Source: an uncultured Mucilaginibacter sp. (GTDB lineage Bacteria > Bacteroidota > Bacteroidia > Sphingobacteriales > Sphingobacteriaceae). Taken from it: a stretch of 64,000 nt of DNA. Shown here piece by piece: positions 24,271 through 30,637 of this stretch. Each line of letters begins with the position of its first letter. Position 1 is the first letter of the stretch. Both the position numbers and the translations under genes were made by a program. Location of the stretch: NCBI GenBank assembly GCA_903864275.1, contig CAIPFE010000009.1, forward strand, positions 1-64,000, read 5' to 3'. The notes beneath the pieces are model-generated. The model was given only the letters and a program-made list of their open reading frames with translations, ran no database searches and was not told the origin of the DNA.

Positions 24271-26640
24271 ATGATAAAAAACTATTTGAAAGTTGCCTGG
24301 CGCAGCCTGTTAAAAAACAAGGCGCATAGCTTTATCAATTTAGCCGGGCTTTCGGTTGGCCTTGCCTGCAGCCTGCTCATCCTGCTATGGGTACAAAATG
24401 AATATAGTGTAGACGCTTTCCATAGTGTAAGGCTTTTTAAAGTTTATAAAAGCAATTTCGACAGACATGTTGAAAGTGGCAGTTACGAGATGCCGGGCAT
24501 ATTGGCTGATGAATTGAAAAAGGTTGTGCCGGATGTGGCATACGCCACCAACATGGGGTTTGGGGAAAACAGCACTTTTAAGGCTGGTGAAAAGGTCGTT
24601 AAAATGAACGGCAATTCGGCGGGCGAAGATTTCTTTAAGATGTTCAGCTACCCCCTGCTGGCAGGTTCACCGCAAACTGCGCTGAATTCGCCTGTGGCTA
24701 TTGCTATATCCCGGAAAATGGCGGAAGTTTTTTATGGCAGCTCCGAAAATGCGATAGGCAAAACCATCCGTTACCAGGACCGGAAGGATTTTAAAGTAAC
24801 CGCCGTGTTCGAAAACCTCCCCAAAAACGCTTCGCAAACCTTCGATTTTTTGACAAACTGGGACGCTTTCCTGGAAAATAATCCATGGGCCAGGAGTATG
24901 GGCAATACCGGCCCGCAGGCTTATGTTATGCTGAAACCGCAGGCCAATGCAGCCGCAGTGGATGTAAAGATCGCCCATTTTTTTGATTTGTATTACCATA
25001 CTGACCGCAAAACGGCCACCTATTACAGCGACCTGGCCCTGCAGCCTTATGCCGAAAGCTATCTTAATAATAACATTGAAAGCGGCAAACCCCATGGCGG
25101 CCGTATCGAATATGTCCACCTTTTCAGCATCATCGCCATTTTTATTTTACTGATAGCCTGTATAAATTTTATGAACCTTACCACTGCGCGTTCGGTGAAA
25201 AGGGCCAGGGAAATCGGCGTCCGCAAAGTGGTTGGTGCGCTGCGTTCCACACTGATATGGCAATTTATCAGTGAATCCTTATTAATTACCGTGATCGCCG
25301 TGATGATTGCTTTGGTATTGCTGACGCTGCTGTTACCCGGGTTCAACCAGGTCACACAAAAGCAAATCGGCTTACCTTTTGACCAACCAGGGTTTTGGGT
25401 AAAAATTATGGCTATTACAATAATAACCGGGTTGATCGCCGGTAGTTACCCTGCCTTGTTCTTGTCGTCTTTTAAACCGGTTAAAGTATTAAAGAGCGCA
25501 CTTAAAATAGATACCGGTACCCTGCTTTTCCGTAAGGGCCTGGTAGTTTTCCAGTTCGTTTTATCCGTTGTTTTTATAACCGCCACCATCATTGTATCCA
25601 GGCAAATGAGCTATATCGAATCGAAAAGCCTGGGGTACGACCGCGAGAACGTAGTCTATGTGCCCGTTGAGGGGCAGCTTTCTTCCCAATACGCGGTATT
25701 CAAAAATGAGTTGTCGGTTCAGCCCGGCATACAGGCAGTGAGTAGGATAAGTGCGCCGCCTGTAGATATTTATGGCAGCACCCCTGCAGTTAACTGGATC
25801 AATCACGATACCACGTCGAACATTTTATTTACCCACGCCGCCATTGGCTATGATTATTTTAAAACGATGAAATTAACTCTGCTGGCAGGCCGGGAGTTTT
25901 CGAAAGCCTTTACTTCAGATAGTTCAGGCTTTCTGCTAAATGAGGCTGCCCTTAAATTAACCGGCTATAAAGACCCTATCGGGAAGCCGTTCACCTTATT
26001 AGGAAGAAGAGGACTGATAGTGGGTGTTGTTAAAGACTTTCACTTTCATTCCCTGCACGAACTCGTGGGGCCGATGGTGCTCACTTTAGGCGAGAATCAG
26101 CAGGGTGGTGTGGTACTGGTCAGGACGCAACCCGGTAAAACCCGCGAGGCTTTAACCAGTATCCAGAACCTCAGCAAACAATTAAACCCGGCGTTCCCGC
26201 CGGTAATAAATTTTGTTGATGACCAATACCGGCTATTGTATCAAAACGAACAGGTCATCAACAAATTAGCCGATATTTTTGCGGTGCTGGCAATATTCAT
26301 TTCCTGCCTCGGCCTTTTAGGCCTGGCCATGTTTACGGCCGAACAGCGGGTAAAGGAAATTGGAATCCGTAAAGTGCTCGGTGCGGGTATCGGCTCATTA
26401 TTTACGCTGTTATCTGCCGAATTTATGACGCTTATCGGTATCGCAATTGTAATTGCCCTGCCGTTTGCATGGTATGCCACCAATGGCTGGCTGCAAGGTT
26501 TTGCCTACCGAACACCGGTACAATGGTGGGTGTTCGCACTTTCGGGCTGCCTGATCATAGCCATCGCGCTAATAACTATTAGCTTTCAACTGATTAAAGT
26601 AGCGCTTATTAATCCGGTCAAGAGCTTACGCGGGGAATAA
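24271..26640 (+). CDS. Large ABC transporter permease with two FtsX domains
   Basis: A 789-residue permease of the Bacteroidota type: an N-terminal helix (MIKNYLKVAWRSLLKNKAHSFINLAGLSVGLACSLLILLWV), a MacB-type periplasmic domain (about 45-270), a first FtsX domain (about 285-430, with VKRAREIGVRKVVGALRSTLIWQFISES), a second periplasmic domain, and a second FtsX domain (about 675-789, with EQRVKEIGIRKVLGAGIGSLF). Eight transmembrane helices are expected. Substrate is unknown and no ATPase is adjacent. Its position between a FecI sigma gene and fecR is unusual. Its stop codon is nine bases before a 52-base duplicate of the fecR start region. Confidence 0.93.
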   Translation: MIKNYLKVAWRSLLKNKAHSFINLAGLSVGLACSLLILLWVQNEYSVDAFHSVRLFKVYKSNFDRHVESGSYEMPGILADELKKVVPDVAYATNMGFGENSTFKAGEKVVKMNGNSAGEDFFKMFSYPLLAGSPQTALNSPVAIAISRKMAEVFYGSSENAIGKTIRYQDRKDFKVTAVFENLPKNASQTFDFLTNWDAFLENNPWARSMGNTGPQAYVMLKPQANAAAVDVKIAHFFDLYYHTDRKTATYYSDLALQPYAESYLNNNIESGKPHGGRIEYVHLFSIIAIFILLIACINFMNLTTARSVKRAREIGVRKVVGALRSTLIWQFISESLLITVIAVMIALVLLTLLLPGFNQVTQKQIGLPFDQPGFWVKIMAITIITGLIAGSYPALFLSSFKPVKVLKSALKIDTGTLLFRKGLVVFQFVLSVVFITATIIVSRQMSYIESKSLGYDRENVVYVPVEGQLSSQYAVFKNELSVQPGIQAVSRISAPPVDIYGSTPAVNWINHDTTSNILFTHAAIGYDYFKTMKLTLLAGREFSKAFTSDSSGFLLNEAALKLTGYKDPIGKPFTLLGRRGLIVGVVKDFHFHSLHELVGPMVLTLGENQQGGVVLVRTQPGKTREALTSIQNLSKQLNPAFPPVINFVDDQYRLLYQNEQVINKLADIFAVLAIFISCLGLLGLAMFTAEQRVKEIGIRKVLGAGIGSLFTLLSAEFMTLIGIAIVIALPFAWYATNGWLQGFAYRTPVQWWVFALSGCLIIAIALITISFQLIKVALINPVKSLRGE

Positions 26641-26649
26641 CCGGTTAGG

Positions 26650-26701
26650 GTTAACCGACCATAGCTGTAATAAACGATTTTTCAGCTGATGGAAAACAAG
26701 G
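26650..26701 (+). repeat. 52-bp duplicate of the fecR start region (copy 1)
   Basis: This segment matches 29473-29524 at 50 of 52 positions. The second copy contains the real fecR start, so copy 1 ends with a dead ATGGAAAACAAGG, after which the two sequences diverge completely. It marks a junction between the permease and the following two genes. Confidence 0.9.
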
Positions 26702-26716
26702 CCTTTTTATACTTGC

Positions 26717-26746
26717 TGTAACGTTTCTTTAAATGTATGAGTCTCA
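26717..26746 (+). promoter_or_regulatory. Candidate ECF-type promoter of the small secreted protein gene
   Basis: TGTAACG (26717-26723) and GTCTCA (26741-26746) are 17 bases apart, 15 bases before the ATG at 26762. This resembles the ECF pattern TGTAAC...CGTC and suggests control by an ECF sigma factor, possibly one of the two in this window. Confidence 0.45.
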
Positions 26747-26761
26747 CTAAAAACTGAAATT

Positions 26762-27130
26762 ATGAAAAGAAAAATATTCATTACGGCAACACTGGTAGCT
26801 TGTTTTGCAATATGCCTGGCGGCTGTTGCCGGCCTGGGAGGGAAATGGAAAGGTTCGCTAAAAGATCCCGATAGCAACGATCATCCGTTCCATCTTGTTC
26901 TTAATGTTAATGGAGAAACACTCACTGGTACAGCCCAGGCCGAAGGCGATCCTTTACCCATCAATGACGGCAAGATCACCGGCGATAATTTTTCGTTTAA
27001 TGTTAAAGAGCCGGACGGTAATGTTATACCGGTTGACGGGAAATACATTACAGCCGGCGACTCTATTTCCCTCAATTTTACAGATAACGACATGAAACAT
27101 CATGTAACTTTTACCAGGGACGATAAATAA
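26762..27130 (+). CDS. Small secreted protein, lipocalin-like beta barrel
   Basis: A 122-residue exported protein. Residues 1-24 form a signal peptide; the mature part begins GGKWKGSLKDPDSNDHPFHLVLNVNGETLTGTAQAEGD and shows alternating short strands with turns, as in small lipocalin-like domains found in secreted Bacteroidota proteins and beside some glycoside hydrolases. No catalytic motif is visible. Ligand binding is inference only. It has its own probable ECF promoter and lies in the segment between the two fecR-start duplicates, so it may have arrived with the downstream serine hydrolase. Confidence 0.75.
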   Translation: MKRKIFITATLVACFAICLAAVAGLGGKWKGSLKDPDSNDHPFHLVLNVNGETLTGTAQAEGDPLPINDGKITGDNFSFNVKEPDGNVIPVDGKYITAGDSISLNFTDNDMKHHVTFTRDDK

Positions 27131-27476
27131 AAGGGCAGCCTAATTCACGCATATGCAGGGCAAAAGTCTTGGTTGAGTACTTGTGCAATAGCCGTCAGAA
27201 ATGTTGACGTATAATAACAAGGCCCCAGATAAAAGGTATCTGGCCTGCCACTTTATGCCATTATTTTACCATATCCTACCGCAGACAATAGATCAAATTG
27301 TTGCATCAGCTATTGACTAAGGTGTCACATGAACTTTTACAAATGTTATTTTAGAGGTAATAGTGCACCAATTTTTGTAGCTGATGATGCACCACTTATA
27401 TCGCGGCACAAATTTCGATAAGTCGATATCATCAAAGTATTGTTCATTTAGTTCATGTCCCATCTTCTCTGTTCAC
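27131..27476. other. 346-bp intergenic region between convergent genes
   Basis: No gene is supported. The right half holds three short blocks (near 27323-27339, 27349-27361 and 27363-27390) that recur in inverted orientation upstream of the serine hydrolase at 29341-29420. An imperfect ACAAGGCCCCAGAT...ATCTGGCCTG hairpin lies near 27218-27246 and may end transcription of the small secreted protein gene, though no T-tract follows. Confidence 0.5.
27363..27390. repeat. Left 28-bp inverted block flanking the serine hydrolase
   Basis: Matches the reverse complement of 29373-29400 at 22 of 28 positions (core TTTTTGTAGCTG against TTTTTGTGGCTG). A TTTTAGAGGT box lies beside it (27349) and beside the right copy (29352-29361, inverted). 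Confidence 0.55.
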
Positions 27477-29129
27477 TTACTTGGTTGATAATTCTTTATA
27501 ATATCTCAAATGATAGGTAGACCGTACATTCACATCAAAACCCGTGATCTGTTTTTTGCTATCCCTCACCATAGTCATATGGTACATCCACCAGTTACTG
27601 TTAAAGAGTTCGTCCGGGGTCACAAAAGTGATCGTTGCGTCGTCCAGCCGGGTATTAGTGAGCTTTAATTTATGGTTTTCGAGGACGATCGAATAAGTAA
27701 AGTCGTTTTCCGGGCAATAATAGGTGCCGGTATAGGTAGTTAATTCCGCATCCCCGACAGGAATACGTTTGATGATCGGCCTGGCAATCTCATCCCGGAA
27801 AATAAATGCTTTGTTATTTCCCTCTCCCTTCAACACGATGCTGAACGGAACCTTCACCGCGGCAAAGGTGTCTTTTGCAGCTTTTTTCATCAGGAATTGT
27901 TGTCCGAAAAGGCCTGCGTAAAGAAAACCGTTTTTAAGCGATATACTGAATTGCTGGCCGTCATCTGTCATATAATCTCCTGCAAACTTCCGGACAGCGA
28001 CCGTATCGCTCAAACGGGCACTAAGCGTGTCTGTCACCGCTATTGCCGCTTTGTGGCTGGTTTGATCAGGTGCTAGCAGGTTGATCAGCATCCCGAACGG
28101 CCCGTTGTTATAGTCCCATATATTGGTCAGTTCAATAAAGCCTGTTCGCTGCGCGGGGAGTACCGCCATATAGGTATTGTAACCCGCGGCTTTTCCGGTA
28201 TGGGAATAGGCTATCTGTCCATTGATAGCATCCAGGGCGATACCCGCTCCGTAAGGGACCTTTTCCCCGTTATTCAGCTTACCTTTCCGGACCATTTCCG
28301 CGATCAGGGCATCATCCTCTTTCGGATGATGATAAAAATGGATGATCCATTTAGCCATGTCTTCCATATTGGTCACTACGCCCGAGCCGCCCATCACCGG
28401 TCCTCCCGTCTCGTTATCCAGCCAGTAGTGGTTGTCGCCGGAAGGCATGTAGCCGCTGGCGAGGTTAGGGATCACTTCGTGGCGGATATCATTATAAAAG
28501 GTATGGTCCATATGGAGTGGTTTAAAGATGGCCGAGTCGGCAAACCTACGGATTGATTTTCCGCTGACGGCCCTGACAATCTCTCCCAGCAGGTTAAACC
28601 CGGTGCTGCAATAGCTGTAGCGTTCGCCCGGTTTGTAGTTCAGGGTCGTTTGCCGGATGATCGCCTTTTTTAAGGGTTCTTTGGGTTCTTCATCGCCACC
28701 GCCCGGGCCGTAGAGTGTTACCTCCCTGACCCCGCTGGTGTGGTGCAGCAATTGGTAAATGGTGATCTTTTCCTTCATATCCGGAAACCAGGGCAGATAT
28801 TTACGGATATCATCATCCAGGCGGAGCTTGCCTTCGCGTTCCAGCAGCAGGACGCAATAGCCGGTAAATTGCTTGCTGATCGAACCAAGTTGAAATTCGG
28901 TTTGCGGGCTGAGCTGCACGCCATATTCCAGGCTGGCCATGCCATATCCTTTTGCAAAGATGAGTGAATCGTTACGCACGATGCCAACGACTGCCCCCGG
29001 GCTGTTTTTCTTATCCCATTGGTTGTGCAGCCGGTCAATCTTTTTGACCACCGAATCGGGCAAGGTCTGCGCTTGCAAGTTCGCGGTTGCCGCAAGGAAA
29101 AAAAACGATACAATTGAGCTGATTTTCAT
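27477..29129 (-). CDS. Serine hydrolase (beta-lactamase family) with C-terminal beta domain
   Basis: A 550-residue secreted hydrolase: signal peptide of about 20 residues (ATANLQAQ), then a beta-lactamase/penicillin-binding-protein-like domain to about residue 365. The nucleophile motif SxxK is S83-I-S-K86; the second motif is Y173-C-S175 (instead of Y-x-N), and HTG in YSHTGKAAGYN fills the KTG position. Residues about 380-550 form a beta-rich lipocalin-like C-terminal domain common in this family. Physiological substrate unknown. It points against the genes around it and is bracketed by inverted repeat blocks and by duplicates of the fecR start, so it may have been inserted. Confidence 0.9.
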   Translation of the reverse strand: MKISSIVSFFFLAATANLQAQTLPDSVVKKIDRLHNQWDKKNSPGAVVGIVRNDSLIFAKGYGMASLEYGVQLSPQTEFQLGSISKQFTGYCVLLLEREGKLRLDDDIRKYLPWFPDMKEKITIYQLLHHTSGVREVTLYGPGGGDEEPKEPLKKAIIRQTTLNYKPGERYSYCSTGFNLLGEIVRAVSGKSIRRFADSAIFKPLHMDHTFYNDIRHEVIPNLASGYMPSGDNHYWLDNETGGPVMGGSGVVTNMEDMAKWIIHFYHHPKEDDALIAEMVRKGKLNNGEKVPYGAGIALDAINGQIAYSHTGKAAGYNTYMAVLPAQRTGFIELTNIWDYNNGPFGMLINLLAPDQTSHKAAIAVTDTLSARLSDTVAVRKFAGDYMTDDGQQFSISLKNGFLYAGLFGQQFLMKKAAKDTFAAVKVPFSIVLKGEGNNKAFIFRDEIARPIIKRIPVGDAELTTYTGTYYCPENDFTYSIVLENHKLKLTNTRLDDATITFVTPDELFNSNWWMYHMTMVRDSKKQITGFDVNVRSTYHLRYYKELSTK

Positions 29130-29187
29130 TTGTTTAAATCGATAAAAAGGTCACAGTTAAGTGTATAATCCATAAAATAAATTATTG

Positions 29188-29203
29188 TACGAAACTATTC
29201 GTA
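29188..29203. promoter_or_regulatory. Operator-like palindrome upstream of the serine hydrolase
   Basis: TACGAA-ACTA-TTCGTA is a perfect 6-bp inverted repeat with a four-base spacer, 59 bases before the hydrolase start. It could be a regulator site; no matching regulator is identified. Confidence 0.35.
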
Positions 29204-29372
29204 ATAACTATGCCAATTTATATAATCATTGATTATAAGCATCTTAAAAATTATAACAAGAATGCGATGTATCAAAAACGGACATTCAGCGTTCGGTTAT
29301 GGTCGTGATCTGTGGCGTTCTGTGAATGAAGTAAACCTAAATGTCATTATCACCTCTAAAACTTAATATGTA

Positions 29373-29400
29373 GCATCTACAGCCACAAAAAGTAGTGCAT
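29373..29400. repeat. Right 28-bp inverted block flanking the serine hydrolase
   Basis: Inverted counterpart of 27363-27390 (22 of 28 positions). The order of this block and the neighbouring TTTTAGAGGT box is swapped relative to the left side, so the two sides are not simple mirror images. Confidence 0.55.
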
Positions 29401-29472
29401 CAAAAGCTCATAAGTGACAACAAATCATATTTCTTAAAATAAATTTCATTTTCTTCTACGCCCATCGCCTTT

Positions 29473-29524
29473 GTTAACCGACTACAGCTGTAATAAACGA
29501 TTTTTCAGCTGATGGAAAACAAGG
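29473..29524 (+). repeat. 52-bp duplicated segment containing the fecR start (copy 2)
   Basis: Matches 26650-26701 at 50 of 52 positions and includes the first codons of the real fecR gene (ATG at 29512). The two copies are 2823 bp apart and enclose the small secreted protein and serine hydrolase genes. Confidence 0.9.
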
Positions 29525-30465
29525 AAATAGAAACATTATTAAAAAAATATCACGAAGGTGAAGCCACCGACGCAGAAAAAGCCATGCTGGAAAGCTGGTA
29601 CCTGCAGCGCGACGTAAATGCAATAACCGAACTTTCTGCCTGGGAATTTAGCGAAGACCTGGCGCTGATTGGCGAGGGGCTTCCTTTGCACCAAACTGTC
29701 CGCAGAATGAACTGGTGGCCGCGGGTAGCAGCGGTCGCTGCAGTGCTGGCTATATTTTTTGCCGGGTACCTGGCATGGCCCCTTTTACAAAACCGTTTGC
29801 ACCCCAGCCAACTGTCGGCCCTTATAGTACCTCAAAATAAAAAGGAGCAGGTTGCTTTGGCGGATGGCAGTAAGGTTTGGGTCAATTCCGGTTCTGAATT
29901 AAAATACCCTAAACAGTTTAACGGCAAAACAAGGGAAGTTTATTTATCAGGTGAGGCTTATTTTGATATTCAGCACGATGCCTCCAAACCCTTCATTATC
30001 CACACCGGGAATGTGATTACCACGGTTTTGGGTACTGCTTTTGACATCAAAGAGGATAAAAACCAGCACACCATTGTGGTAACGGTGACACGCGGAAAAG
30101 TAAGCGTGGCAAATGGTACCCGTCGTTTGGGCATTATCACACCTAACCAGCAGATCAGCTTTAATGTTGTGAGCAAGCAGTCGGTCCAAACTGATGTGGA
30201 TGCCGCACAGGTTATCGCATGGCAAAAAAGCAATATCTATTTTGATGATATCACTTTTGCAGATGCTGCCGCACAATTACAGCAGAAGTTTAATGTAAAG
30301 ATCACCTTCGGGAATGATAAGTTAAAAAACTGCCGTTTTACCGGTACTTCCCTGCATGGCGATAACCTGGGAAAAATATTAAAAGTGGTCTGCGCCTTTA
30401 ACAATGCAACCTATAAAACAAATGCCGATGGAAGCATCCTCATTGACGGGCCCGGATGCAATTAA
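29512..30465 (+). CDS. FecR-family anti-sigma factor
   Basis: A 317-residue single-pass membrane protein. The cytoplasmic N-terminus (about 1-70) would bind a FecI-type sigma factor; one transmembrane helix lies at about 73-91 (VAAVAAVLAIFFAGYLAWPLL). The periplasmic FecR domain (about 100-225) shows VALADGSKVWVNSGSELKYP, EAYFDIQHDASKPFIIHTGN and VTVTRGKVSVANG, and the C-terminal DUF4974-type domain (about 245-315) follows. It relays the occupancy of the downstream TonB receptor to a sigma factor. The only FecI-like gene nearby is 5.4 kb upstream (23560-24132). Confidence 0.94.
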   Translation: MENKEIETLLKKYHEGEATDAEKAMLESWYLQRDVNAITELSAWEFSEDLALIGEGLPLHQTVRRMNWWPRVAAVAAVLAIFFAGYLAWPLLQNRLHPSQLSALIVPQNKKEQVALADGSKVWVNSGSELKYPKQFNGKTREVYLSGEAYFDIQHDASKPFIIHTGNVITTVLGTAFDIKEDKNQHTIVVTVTRGKVSVANGTRRLGIITPNQQISFNVVSKQSVQTDVDAAQVIAWQKSNIYFDDITFADAAAQLQQKFNVKITFGNDKLKNCRFTGTSLHGDNLGKILKVVCAFNNATYKTNADGSILIDGPGCN

Positions 30466-30481
30466 CAATAAACATGAAACT

Positions 30482-30520
30482 ATGAAAACGTATCTATTAA
30501 AGAAGATGAATAGTCCCTGA
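30482..30520 (+). CDS. Possible 12-codon leader peptide between fecR and the TonB receptor
   Basis: A short frame beginning ATGAAAACG encodes MKTYLLKKMNSP and stops 26 bases before a strong hairpin (30547-30582). Short leader-like frames followed by a hairpin are often seen between fecR and receptor genes in Bacteroidota. Translation is not shown by the sequence; the frame may be chance. Confidence 0.3.
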   Translation: MKTYLLKKMNSP

Positions 30521-30546
30521 CCAAATGAGAACAAATAAGGGAAAAT

Positions 30547-30582
30547 AAACCTGTAAGCCGACGGCAATCGGCCCACAGGTTT
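30547..30582 (+). promoter_or_regulatory. Hairpin in the leader of the TonB receptor gene
   Basis: Outer stem AAACCTGT/ACAGGTTT (30547-30554 with 30575-30582) and inner stem GCCGA/TCGGC (30557-30561 with 30568-30572). It has no following T-tract, so it is more likely an RNA processing, stability or attenuation element than a plain terminator. The receptor ATG is 56 bases downstream. Confidence 0.6.
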
Positions 30583-30637
30583 CCCGGAAATACCAGGGTT
30601 TTAAACAATCGGATAATCACTTAAAACATTTAAAAGT

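Larger units (their letters stand above)
29130..29511. other. 382-bp divergent intergenic region
   Basis: Separates the serine hydrolase (minus) and fecR (plus). It contains a palindrome (29188-29203), a 13-base block AAAAACGGACATT (29274-29286) shared with the region before the permease (24146-24158), the inverted blocks at 29346-29400, and copy 2 of the fecR-start duplicate beginning at 29473. No gene is supported. Confidence 0.55.
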
